From JAZDRH01 sp047470865 (GTDB lineage: Bacteria; Pseudomonadota; Gammaproteobacteria; Pseudomonadales; Pseudomonadaceae): a DNA stretch of 64,000 nt. A program made the position numbers and the translations under genes. Where the stretch lies: NCBI RefSeq assembly GCF_047470865.1, contig NZ_JAZDRH010000005.1, forward strand, positions 62,001 to 126,000, read 5' to 3'. Position 1 is the stretch's first letter. Each line of letters opens with the position of its first letter. A model generated the notes under the pieces. The model saw only the letters and a program-made list of their open reading frames with translations, made no database searches and was not told where the DNA came from. Below, piece after piece: positions 9,217 to 17,654 of this stretch.

Positions 9217-10395
9217 ATGTTATTGAATTTATTTCATGAAATGCGCGTCGCTCGTGTACCTGTCTCGGTACGCGAGTTATTGGATTTAATTAATGCACTG
9301 AAGAATAATGTAGTCTTCGCCAACATGGATGAATTCTATTATTTAGCCCGTGCTTTACTAGTTAAAGATGAACGACATTACGATAAATTCGACCGTGCCT
9401 TTGCCGCCTATTTTCAAGGCTTAGAAAACCTTGACCAACATATTGAAGCACTCATACCTGACGAATGGCTGCGCCGTGAATTTGAGCGCAGTTTGACGGA
9501 GGAAGAAAAGGCCATGATCCAAACCTTAGGCGGCTTGGATAAACTCATTGAAGAATTTAAAAAACGCCTTGAAGAGCAAAAAGAAAAGCATCAAGGCGGT
9601 AATAAATGGATAGGTACCGGTGGCACTAGCCCTTTTGGTTCAGGTGGTTTTAACCCTGAAGGCATCCGTTTAGGCAATGCAGGCAAACGTCAAGGCAAAG
9701 CGCTAAAAGTGTGGGACATGCGCGAATATAAAAACCTTGATGATGAAGTAGAGCTAGGCACACGCAATATTAAGGTTGCCTTACGCCGTTTGCGCAAATT
9801 TGCTCGTCAAGGTGCTGCTGATGAGTTTGACCTTCATGGCACTATTGACCATACAGCCAAAGATGGCGGCCTGCTCAACATTCAAATGCGCCCTGAGCGG
9901 CGCAATACCGTTAAGCTGTTAGTGCTCTTTGATATTGGCGGATCAATGGACGCCCACGTGAAAGTCTGCGAGGAGCTTTTTTCTGCCTGCAAGACCGAAT
10001 TTAAACACCTTGAATATTATTATTTTCATAATTTTATTTATGAATCGGTTTGGAAAAACAATCAACGACGCACCACTGAACGCACTTCAACTCAAGATTT
10101 GCTCAATAAATACGGCAGTGATTACAAAGTAATTTTTGTTGGTGATGCCGCTATGGCCCCCTATGAAATCACTCAAGCAGGCGGTAGCGTTGAGCATTGG
10201 AATGATGAAGCAGGCTACGTTTGGATGCGCCGCTTTACTGAAAAGTTTAAAAAACTTATTTGGATTAACCCTTTTCCCAAACGGGCTTGGGAATATACCG
10301 CCTCCAATAAAGTCATTCGTGACTTAATTGATCAACGTATGTACCCTTTAACTATTGAAGGGCTAGAAGAAGGCATGCGTTACTTATCTAAATAG
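9217..10395 (+). CDS. VWA domain protein, CoxE-like, partner of the MoxR ATPase
   Basis: A cytoplasmic protein of 392 residues. The N-terminal half is helical and charged. A glycine-rich linker spans about 130-150. The C-terminal half is a von Willebrand A domain with an atypical metal site, LFDIGGSMD near residue 240 (D-x-G-x-S instead of D-x-S-x-S). No signal peptide. It lies 11 bp after the MoxR gene, and a stem-loop ends the unit, so the two form a two-gene operon. MoxR/CoxE-like pairs remodel or metallate partner proteins; the target cannot be told from this locus. Confidence 0.9.
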   Translation: MLLNLFHEMRVARVPVSVRELLDLINALKNNVVFANMDEFYYLARALLVKDERHYDKFDRAFAAYFQGLENLDQHIEALIPDEWLRREFERSLTEEEKAMIQTLGGLDKLIEEFKKRLEEQKEKHQGGNKWIGTGGTSPFGSGGFNPEGIRLGNAGKRQGKALKVWDMREYKNLDDEVELGTRNIKVALRRLRKFARQGAADEFDLHGTIDHTAKDGGLLNIQMRPERRNTVKLLVLFDIGGSMDAHVKVCEELFSACKTEFKHLEYYYFHNFIYESVWKNNQRRTTERTSTQDLLNKYGSDYKVIFVGDAAMAPYEITQAGGSVEHWNDEAGYVWMRRFTEKFKKLIWINPFPKRAWEYTASNKVIRDLIDQRMYPLTIEGLEEGMRYLSK

Positions 10396-10400
10396 ACCTT

Positions 10401-10434
10401 ACAATTGCTTTACTAATAAAGGTAAAGCAATTGT
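10401..10434 (+). terminator. Stem-loop after the MoxR-VWA operon
   Basis: A perfect 13-bp stem (acaattgctttac, 10401-10413, with gtaaagcaattgt, 10422-10434) with an 8-base loop directly after the stop. The T run behind it is short, so termination may be inefficient. Confidence 0.65.
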
Positions 10435-10443
10435 TTCTCATTA

Positions 10444-10471
10444 AGCTTTTAGCTTTTAGCTTTTAGCTTTT
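10444..10471. repeat. Heptanucleotide tandem repeat, four copies of agctttt
   Basis: Four exact head-to-tail copies of agctttt lie in the extremely AT-rich 237-bp gap between the VWA gene and the cation transporter, about 160-190 bp upstream of the transporter start. Copy number could vary by slippage. Confidence 0.95.
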
Positions 10472-10632
10472 AACATAAAAATAAACAATATTAATTAGCA
10501 TTAATAAAAGCAATAACAAAAACATACTATAGATTAAAAAAACCTATTACCACTTATGATTTTATTTAATAGACATTAATAAAAAAAATAACTAACCTTT
10601 ATATTATTTATTTTAATAGTAAAGGTATTTCC

Positions 10633-11781
10633 ATGGGCACTCAGCAGCTTGCTCAAGCACGACGCGAAGCTATGCGTAACACTAGTATTGTTGGTGCTAT
10701 CACCAACACAGTGCTAACTATAATAAAAATTATTTTTGGTTTCATTGGTAACTCCACAGCCCTTATCGCCGATGGCTTACATTCTCTAGCTGACTTAAGT
10801 ACTGACTTAATGGTGCTTTTAGCGGCCAAATACTCAACACAACCAGCTGATCAAGAACACCCTTATGGCCATGCGCGTATTGAAACTATTTTTACTGTTG
10901 CTTTAGGAGCTATACTCATCATTACCGCAGGCGGTATTGCTGTTGATGCAGCGCAACGTATTCTTAACCCTGAAAGCTTACTTAAACCCACACCTATTGT
11001 GCTACTGATTGCCTTTCTTTCTATAGCCGCTAACGAAGCTCTTTACCAATACACCATAGGTGCGGCACGCCGGGTAAAATCCAACTTATTGGCAGCCAAT
11101 GCATGGCATCATAGAACCGACGCTATTTCCTCTATTGTGGTGTTAGTCGGCGTCGCTGGTAGTTTATTAGATTTTACTTATCTAGATGCCTTTGCTGCTA
11201 TTGGCGTAGCTTTAATGATTGCCAAAGTAGGTTGGGATCAAGCTTGGGGAGCTATCCGCGAACTGATAGATACAGGTCTAGAACCTGAGACTATTAACCA
11301 TATTAAACAGGCTATTGCCGAGGTAAAAGGCGTTAAAAGCATGCACATGTTACGCAGCCGTAGAATGGCTGGCAGCTCGCATATTGACGTGCATATTCAA
11401 GTAGATAGCCGACTTAGTGTTTCTGAAGGGCATCATATTAGCGACTATGTTCGCTATCGCCTATATGAACTGAATCCATCTATTGCAGATGTTATGATTC
11501 ATATTGATCCAGAAGATGACGAACTCACTGAACTCAACAAAGCATTACCACTGCGCCAAGAGCTTATTCCTTTATTAGAAAAATATTGGTGTGAAATACT
11601 GCCTAAATACTCATTAGATCAATGCACATTCCATTATTTAGCCGGTAAAATAGAAATTGATTTATTTTTACCTCTCGCTGAACAAAGTGAAATACCACAA
11701 TCTAGCAAATTAGCACAGACGTTAAAAAGTAAAATTTCAGATTTAAGTTACATTGGAAATATTAAAATATTCTTTTATTAA
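10633..11781 (+). CDS. Cation diffusion facilitator (CDF) family metal efflux transporter
   Basis: An inner-membrane metal-proton antiporter of 382 residues. Six predicted membrane segments lie in the first 215 residues. The two intramembrane metal-binding pairs of CDF proteins are visible: H50/D54 in ADGLHSLADLSTD and H159/D163 in HHRTD. A cytoplasmic dimerisation domain follows, and then an extra C-terminal extension of roughly 85 residues beyond the usual FieF length. The HD/HD pattern does not fix the metal (zinc, iron or manganese are possible). The upstream DNA is very AT-rich and carries a heptamer repeat. It probably shares its transcript with the gene starting 15 bp downstream. Confidence 0.92.
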   Translation: MGTQQLAQARREAMRNTSIVGAITNTVLTIIKIIFGFIGNSTALIADGLHSLADLSTDLMVLLAAKYSTQPADQEHPYGHARIETIFTVALGAILIITAGGIAVDAAQRILNPESLLKPTPIVLLIAFLSIAANEALYQYTIGAARRVKSNLLAANAWHHRTDAISSIVVLVGVAGSLLDFTYLDAFAAIGVALMIAKVGWDQAWGAIRELIDTGLEPETINHIKQAIAEVKGVKSMHMLRSRRMAGSSHIDVHIQVDSRLSVSEGHHISDYVRYRLYELNPSIADVMIHIDPEDDELTELNKALPLRQELIPLLEKYWCEILPKYSLDQCTFHYLAGKIEIDLFLPLAEQSEIPQSSKLAQTLKSKISDLSYIGNIKIFFY

Positions 11782-11796
11782 ATGGACTAGTAATAG

Positions 11797-12963
11797 ATGA
11801 AGCCAGCTAAAAAATTAATCATTGGCAGTATCCTTCTTACAACACTAGGCTTCTTTTGGCTAAGAGAACCTGCACTAAGCCCAGAGGCTGAAGTTTGGCT
11901 TGAAGCGGCTAGAAAGCCTGAATCTGACAATTCTATTTATGATAGTTATTTTGAATGGGCTGGAATAGAAGCTGAAAATGGTGCAGATACAAGAGCTGTG
12001 GGTAAAAGAATAGTAGACGACTTTATAAATTCTAACGAAGGCTCACAATATATTAAAACTTACCCTATTCTACCTGATTCCTTTGCCAATACAGAACTGA
12101 GTGATTTAATAGTTTTGCCTGATGAACAAATAGAAAAGCTATTAAAAGATAACGATATATTTATTCAGCGTTACAATAAATTATTAAAAAACCCAGTTAT
12201 TTTACTTGGTCATTGGGGATCATCTAGTTATATTCCTAAGATAGAAAATTTAAAAAATGCACAAAAACTACAATGGCTATCTTGGGCTCACCAGTTAAGA
12301 AATACTACTGTCAACTCCACCGTTAATTCTGAGATTGAAAATAATTTTATTGCTTTACAGCAGCAGATTAAAACCAGTGATTTCTTACTAGGAAAAATGA
12401 TATTTAATGTTTTATTAAAAGAACATTTATTTTTCCATCAACAGTTGCAAAAAAGCGGATTTTCTATAGTTAATAAATACCCATTACTAGATACCAAAAG
12501 CCGATCACTAAACAACATATTAGAATATGAATTTTATAGTTCTAAAGAGCTATTATCTAGTTTTAAACAACAGAAAGATACAAATAACAAAATTGATTTA
12601 AGTGAAAACTCAAATAAAATGTTAGACATTCTTTTCAAACCCAACTTTTTACTTAACCAGCAACAAAAAGCTTACGCTACTATAGCCATGCTCAGCGAAG
12701 AAAAACCACACGTAATTTTATCTGCGAAACACGAAGAAGTATCCATTCCCCCCTTAGCCAAATGGACTGCTTTTTATGACCCTCTCAGTCATATTATTAG
12801 CCAAATTAAAACACCTTCATATCGCCCTTATATGTTACGCCTACTAGAAACTAACTGTTTAATTGATAGCTTTAATTACACAGAAGGAACTGAAATTTCT
12901 GTAAAAGCCTCTAGTTTAGAGTATTGTCACACCTATACATGGAAAGATGCTAACTACCGATAA
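11797..12963 (+). CDS. Hypothetical membrane-anchored protein
   Basis: I do not recognise this 388-residue protein. It starts with a positively charged end and one hydrophobic segment (about residues 6-22), consistent with an uncleaved anchor or signal sequence, and the rest would be periplasmic. The body is rich in Asn, Lys, Ile and Leu with mainly helical character and no visible catalytic motif. The coding DNA is noticeably AT-richer than the transporter in front of it. It lies 15 bp after the CDF gene and converges on the AraC gene with a 3-bp gap. It could be an accessory of the transporter or an acquired gene; neither can be shown. Confidence 0.8.
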   Translation: MKPAKKLIIGSILLTTLGFFWLREPALSPEAEVWLEAARKPESDNSIYDSYFEWAGIEAENGADTRAVGKRIVDDFINSNEGSQYIKTYPILPDSFANTELSDLIVLPDEQIEKLLKDNDIFIQRYNKLLKNPVILLGHWGSSSYIPKIENLKNAQKLQWLSWAHQLRNTTVNSTVNSEIENNFIALQQQIKTSDFLLGKMIFNVLLKEHLFFHQQLQKSGFSIVNKYPLLDTKSRSLNNILEYEFYSSKELLSSFKQQKDTNNKIDLSENSNKMLDILFKPNFLLNQQQKAYATIAMLSEEKPHVILSAKHEEVSIPPLAKWTAFYDPLSHIISQIKTPSYRPYMLRLLETNCLIDSFNYTEGTEISVKASSLEYCHTYTWKDANYR

Positions 12964-12966
12964 TAG

Positions 12967-13893
12967 CTAACTTATTGCACAGTCCAGTTTACGATAAGCA
13001 CTTGGGGTAAGGTTATAGACACGTTTAAATGCTTGGCTAAAGGCATTTTCCGAATCATAGCCAACCCGTTCAGCCACATGATAAATAGACCCTTTTTCCT
13101 GCCTGAGCAGCCATGCCGCTAAACGCATTCGATGTTGAGTAAGGTAGTTTAGTGGTGGGTACCCCAAAACTTCTTTAAAACGGCCAGCAAAAGCCGAACG
13201 AGACATACAAGCAATATTGGCTAGTTCAGGTACAGTCCAAGGTTTATCAGGATAAGCATGCAACTGGGCTATGACCTTAGATAGCTGTGGGTCGCGTAGT
13301 GCGTATAACCAACCTAAATCTTCAATCTTTGTTTGACTTAAATAATTTCGGATACATTGAACAAATAAAATATCTCCAAGGCGGTTAATAATAACCTGAT
13401 CACCTGAAAGGTGTTGACCTAGCTCAGTGCTTAAAAACTCTAGCCCTAAACGTAACCATTGAGGCGGTGTGTTTTGTTTTGACTCTAATATAAAAAATGC
13501 TGGTAAAGCAGCCATTAAAGGTGCTGCTAATTCTAAATCATAACGATACTTAGCACTGAGCAATAATGCTTGGACAGGCCCCTCACCTAAGTTTATTGGC
13601 TCTCGACTATGCCCTTTAAATGCTTTATTTAAAACCAGCTTACAACCTGTTGAGGGCGCCTGTTTAACTTGCAATAAATGAGGCTTTCCTTGTGGCACAA
13701 AAACTACGTCCCACTGCTTCAGGTTAATTTTTTTATTTTCAGAAACTAAGGTTAGTTCGCCCTGCAAAATCAAATGAAAAAAACCACAATTATCTTTGTC
13801 TAGCGCCACAGAGCTTTCACTACGACAGTTTAAATGTAGAAATTGAATTCCTGCCAGATGAATATCATCAATAATTCGACTTAGCGCATCCAT
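12967..13893 (-). CDS. AraC-family transcriptional regulator with cupin-type N-terminus
   Basis: A 308-residue regulator. The N-terminal 170 residues look like the cupin sensing domain of the AraC_binding/cupin_6 group (FHLILQGELTLV, WDVVFVPQGKPHLL). The C-terminal 100 residues carry two helix-turn-helix motifs, ending with the family signature ERVGYDSENAFSQAFKRVYNLTPSAYR. The target and ligand are unknown. Its neighbours on the same strand are a SirB2 protein and a TRAP binding protein, but there is a gap before it and the start has its own upstream region, so co-regulation is not evident. Confidence 0.92.
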   Translation of the reverse strand: MDALSRIIDDIHLAGIQFLHLNCRSESSVALDKDNCGFFHLILQGELTLVSENKKINLKQWDVVFVPQGKPHLLQVKQAPSTGCKLVLNKAFKGHSREPINLGEGPVQALLLSAKYRYDLELAAPLMAALPAFFILESKQNTPPQWLRLGLEFLSTELGQHLSGDQVIINRLGDILFVQCIRNYLSQTKIEDLGWLYALRDPQLSKVIAQLHAYPDKPWTVPELANIACMSRSAFAGRFKEVLGYPPLNYLTQHRMRLAAWLLRQEKGSIYHVAERVGYDSENAFSQAFKRVYNLTPSAYRKLDCAIS

Positions 13894-13922
13894 ACACTAC
13901 CACCCTCTTATGGCGCGCTTTT

Positions 13923-14315
13923 TTATAATAAACCTGCAAAAGGTAAATGGAGGCGCGCACTTTTATAAATTAAGTAGAAGCACAGTAATGCTAATAGCGC
14001 AGCCATTATTTTTATTTTTTGTTGCTGGGATTTAAAAGCTAGTATTCCTAAACCAACATAAACAACAAGTAAGATTAACTTACTTGCTACCCAAGCTGTA
14101 GTAAAAGGGTTTAACTGCAAAATATACAATAAACAAAACGCAGCTAATAGCAGTCCTGTGTCTAGAATATAGCTTAGACGATTAAAAGGATTTAGCCTTT
14201 TTTTTGGCCATTTTTTCAACCAAAGTAGTAAAAAGCGGAAAATAAATAGGCTAACACTCAAGAGCGCTAAACCAATATGAAACTGTTTAATCAGTAGATA
14301 ATAGTGATCCAACAT
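13923..14315 (-). CDS. SirB2-family inner-membrane protein
   Basis: About 130 residues with four predicted membrane helices, the pattern and spacing of the SirB2 family (an N-terminal YYLLIKQFHIGLALLSV segment, a LDTGLLLAA segment and a WVASKLILLVVYVGLG segment). The molecular role of SirB2 proteins is not established. The frame can be extended to a TTG at 14330, but that codon lies in the arm of a strong hairpin, so the ATG at 14315 is preferred. It follows the dctP-like gene on the same strand. Confidence 0.82.
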   Translation of the reverse strand: MLDHYYLLIKQFHIGLALLSVSLFIFRFLLLWLKKWPKKRLNPFNRLSYILDTGLLLAAFCLLYILQLNPFTTAWVASKLILLVVYVGLGILAFKSQQQKIKIMAALLALLCFYLIYKSARLHLPFAGLL

Positions 14316-14329
14316 AGAGATACCACACA

Positions 14330-14357
14330 AGCCATCTTAAGTGTGCTTAAGATGGCT
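14330..14357. other. Perfect 12-bp stem-loop between dctP-like gene and SirB2 gene
   Basis: agccatcttaag (14330-14341) pairs with cttaagatggct (14346-14357) around a 4-base loop. There is no T run on either strand, so it does not look like a standard terminator. It may stabilise or process the intercistronic mRNA. Confidence 0.6.
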
Positions 14358-14366
14358 GTTAGCGTG

Positions 14367-15350
14367 TTACTGATTAACAACACGTGCATTACGCATGAGC
14401 TGTTCGCCAATGTCGGCACGGTACTTACCCCATAGTGGAATCATGCGCGCACGCCACTCGTCGTGCTCGGCAGGGCTAAAGGAACGCACATGCACACCAT
14501 TGACGGTTTTCAGCTGTTGTTTATAGCGCTCATTAATCTGATTGGAGCGTTCATTTACGGCTGTAGTGACCTCTTCCATAATGCCTTCTAGCTCAATTTT
14601 TGTCGCCAATGGCAAGGTTAACCAGAAGTCACGATTTACAATAACCATATAAGAGAGTAACCCATGATTACTTTCAACAATATAAGGTTGCTGCTGATAT
14701 AAATTGCTGCTGTATAGGTTAGACCATGGATTCTCAGCCCCTGAAATCTCTTTTTTCCTTGCCGCTTCATACATACGACTAAACGGAATACGTACAGGTA
14801 TTGCTTCGATGGCTTTAAACTGGTCCTCTAAAATAGCAGAGGGTTGAATTCGAAACTTTAATCCTTTGGCATCTTTAGGGCTATGCAGTGCTTTTGTGGC
14901 AGATAATTGCTTCATGCCGTTATTCCAAAAGCCTAGCCCATAAATACCATATCCAGACATGGCACTTAATAGCTCACGCCCCGCATCGCGGCGTTGAAAC
15001 CGAGAAACCGCCTCTAGATCATCAAAAAAGAAAGGCAAGTCAAATATCTGTAGTTTTTTTGTGTATTGATCAAATTTTGACAATGACGGAGCAAGCATTT
15101 GCACCTTATTTTCGCGTAACGCTTGAATTTCATCATCATCACCAAACAATGTTGAGTTTGGATAGACCTCAACTACTACTTTACCTGCTAGTCGCTCTTT
15201 GACCAGTTTCTGAAATAGCAAAGCCCCCTGACCTTTTGGTGTGTCAGGGGCAACCACATGTGAAAATTTAATCACAATAGGTTCTTGTGCTTGAATTGTT
15301 GTTGAAAAAACGGCGCTGCTAATAAGTAAAGCAATATGCAAATATTTCAT
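14367..15350 (-). CDS. TRAP transporter solute-binding protein, DctP family (orphan)
   Basis: A periplasmic binding protein of 327 residues for organic acids, of the TRAP DctP type. The signal peptide MKYLHIALLISSAVFSTTIQAQ decides the start at 15350; a longer frame to 15404 would bury it. Typical family features follow: IKFSHVVAPDTPKGQGA near the mature N-terminus, VYPNSTLFGDDDEIQAL, a LGFWNNGMKQL segment, and the substrate-contacting region GLKFRIQPS with the conserved arginine. No DctQ or DctM membrane subunit is present in the window, so it must work with subunits encoded elsewhere or has another role. It is 56 bp downstream of zapE on the same strand. Confidence 0.9.
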   Translation of the reverse strand: MKYLHIALLISSAVFSTTIQAQEPIVIKFSHVVAPDTPKGQGALLFQKLVKERLAGKVVVEVYPNSTLFGDDDEIQALRENKVQMLAPSLSKFDQYTKKLQIFDLPFFFDDLEAVSRFQRRDAGRELLSAMSGYGIYGLGFWNNGMKQLSATKALHSPKDAKGLKFRIQPSAILEDQFKAIEAIPVRIPFSRMYEAARKKEISGAENPWSNLYSSNLYQQQPYIVESNHGLLSYMVIVNRDFWLTLPLATKIELEGIMEEVTTAVNERSNQINERYKQQLKTVNGVHVRSFSPAEHDEWRARMIPLWGKYRADIGEQLMRNARVVNQ

Positions 15351-15406
15351 ATGTGCAATCCATTCACGGAAAAAGCAAATAGTTACAGCATCCGTCAAAA
15401 GCAAAA

Positions 15407-16495
15407 TTACGGCTTATGCGGACGCTCCAAAAAGTCCTGTGATTGCATTTCTAATAAGCGGCTTTGTGTACGTTCAAATTCAAATCTTAAACGCTCACCA
15501 ACATATAAATCGGTTAAAGCAACTTCTGCAGAAATAATCAGTTTTACATTTCTATCGTAAAACTCATCTACCAAGTTAATAAAACGTCGTGCAACATCTT
15601 CATGGTAGGTGTCCATTTGTTCTACGTTTGACAGGATAACAGCACTATATACTTTCGCTAATTCAATATAGTCATTTTGACTGCGTGGTCCATCACAAAC
15701 TGCTCTAAAATCGAACCATGCAACATCATTAGCTACTTTTCGTGCGACGATTTCTCGATTTTCAACAATCAGGATTTCATTTTCAGTTACTTTCACATTG
15801 CCCATTAACAAACTACGGAAACTTTTTTCTAACTCTTGTTCCACACTGTCTGTTAATGGATAGTGATACAGCTCGGCTTGCTCTAACGCTCTTAGACGAT
15901 AATCCACGCCACTGTCTACATTGACTACTTCTGTATGTTCCTTAATCAGTGCAATAGCAGGTAAAAAACGTACCCGTTGTAATCCATCTTTATAAAGGTT
16001 ATCTGGAATAATGTTGGAAGTTGCGACTAAAGTTACGCCATTTTTAAAGAGCTCTTGGAACAGCCCAGCCAAAATCATGGCGTCAGTAATGTCTGATACG
16101 AAAAACTCATCAAAACAAATAACCCGCGCTTCTAAACTAAATTTTTTCGCCACTAAAACTAGCGGGTTTTTCTCACCATCCAGCTGGCGTAATTCTTCGT
16201 GTACACGTTTCATAAAACGGTGAAAGTGCGTACGCATCTTCTGTTCAAATGGTAGCGCATCAAAAAACGTATCCACCAAATAGGTTTTTCCACGCCCTAC
16301 GCCACCCCAAAAATAAACGCCTTTCACTAGCTTTTTCGATTTTAATAAACGACCAATAAAACGTTTACCTTGCTGATCAGCAGCGACTAAATCGTCATAT
16401 AGTCGCTGCAAATGGCGGACTGCATTCTCCTGTGCTTCATCGTGGAAAAAGTCAGGGCGTTTTAAGTCATTTTGATAGCGTTCTAATGGAGTCAT
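15407..16495 (-). CDS. zapE: Cell division protein ZapE (AFG1-like ATPase)
   Basis: A 362-residue AFG1/LACE1-family ATPase. In E. coli ZapE associates with the Z-ring and matters under low oxygen and heat. Walker A is GGVGRGKT at residues 64-71 and Walker B is VICFDEFFVSD near 123-133. Length is normal. ATG start at 16495. In many pseudomonads zapE lies elsewhere; here it sits between the lptGF unit and the dctP-like gene, with about 95 bp to the former. Confidence 0.94.
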   Translation of the reverse strand: MTPLERYQNDLKRPDFFHDEAQENAVRHLQRLYDDLVAADQQGKRFIGRLLKSKKLVKGVYFWGGVGRGKTYLVDTFFDALPFEQKMRTHFHRFMKRVHEELRQLDGEKNPLVLVAKKFSLEARVICFDEFFVSDITDAMILAGLFQELFKNGVTLVATSNIIPDNLYKDGLQRVRFLPAIALIKEHTEVVNVDSGVDYRLRALEQAELYHYPLTDSVEQELEKSFRSLLMGNVKVTENEILIVENREIVARKVANDVAWFDFRAVCDGPRSQNDYIELAKVYSAVILSNVEQMDTYHEDVARRFINLVDEFYDRNVKLIISAEVALTDLYVGERLRFEFERTQSRLLEMQSQDFLERPHKP

Positions 16496-16589
16496 TTACT
16501 TTTTATTCGATAGTGAAAACAAGGGCTGACACTTTAACCAGACAAGATACCTTTGGCAATCAGTGTCATTATCTAACAGTGAGCGGATA

Positions 16590-17654
16590 CTAACCCGCTC
16601 GACGTAACAACCAAAAACCAATAGCACTACAAACTAGCGCTGGTAATAAAACGGCCACCAAAGGAGCAAAACCAAAAACAACGCTGGCGGGGCCTAACAG
16701 ATCTTGTGCAATTTGGAAGATAAAGCCGACTAATACGCCAGTAAATAGTCGCTGACCTAAAGTCACTGAACGTAAGGGGCCAAAAATAAAGGAAATTGCC
16801 ATTAACACTAACGCAGCTGTTATTAACGGTTGTAACACTTTCCCCCAAAAGGCTAGCCAATAATTTTCAGACTTTAACTCTTGTTCTTCTAAGTAATGAG
16901 CGTAACGCCACAACCCAGAAATAGAGAGTGCATCTGGCTTCATAATGACAGTATTGAGTAAAGCAGGATCAAAGTCTGCTTCCCACTCTAAAGAAGCAAC
17001 ATGTTCAGTTTCAGAATAACGTGGGTAAAGCCGTGTAATAGCCACGTCATTGAGTTGCCACTTCCCACCTTGATAAATAGCATTTTTAGCAAAACTGGCT
17101 TCAACCAATTGGCGCTCTTGGTTGAGCTTATAGCGAGTTACACCAAACATTTTGCCGCTAGGATGAATCGCATTTGCATGAAAATATTCCGTTCCTTGAC
17201 GATGCCACAGTCCACGCTTAGAGCTAATGGCTTCGCTGCCACTTTGTGCCACTGCACGGTTAGATTCTGCAATATTTTCTGCCCATGGCGCCAAATACTC
17301 ACCAATGGCTAAACCTAGTACCATTATCAGTAACATAGGTTTCATCACAGCCCAGACAATGCGTTTAATAGAAACGCCCGCTGCGCGCATAACAGTCAGT
17401 TCACTATTACTAGCTAAAGTACCTAAACCGATAAGAGAGCCAATGAGCACGCCCATAGGTAATAAGTCATATAAGCGCTTTGGTATTGTATATAAGAGGT
17501 AATTTAAGGCCTGAGTAAAACCATAGCCTCCCTTGCCAAGACCACGTAACTCATCCACTAAAGCAAATAAACAGGCTAAGCTAAGTAAGACAACTAAGAC
17601 ACTGAGAATGGCAAACAATACACTTTTGCCCACATACCAATCCAACCTACGCAT
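16590..17654 (-). CDS. lptG: LPS export system permease LptG
   Basis: One of the two membrane subunits of the LptB2FG ABC transporter that extracts lipopolysaccharide from the inner membrane. It has 354 residues with six membrane helices, three at each end, and a periplasmic beta-jellyroll domain between about 130 and 260 (LWHRQGTEYFHANAI). The start overlaps the end of lptF by 8 bp, indicating translational coupling. lptB is not in the window, as is usual. Confidence 0.95.
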   Translation of the reverse strand: MRRLDWYVGKSVLFAILSVLVVLLSLACLFALVDELRGLGKGGYGFTQALNYLLYTIPKRLYDLLPMGVLIGSLIGLGTLASNSELTVMRAAGVSIKRIVWAVMKPMLLIMVLGLAIGEYLAPWAENIAESNRAVAQSGSEAISSKRGLWHRQGTEYFHANAIHPSGKMFGVTRYKLNQERQLVEASFAKNAIYQGGKWQLNDVAITRLYPRYSETEHVASLEWEADFDPALLNTVIMKPDALSISGLWRYAHYLEEQELKSENYWLAFWGKVLQPLITAALVLMAISFIFGPLRSVTLGQRLFTGVLVGFIFQIAQDLLGPASVVFGFAPLVAVLLPALVCSAIGFWLLRRAG

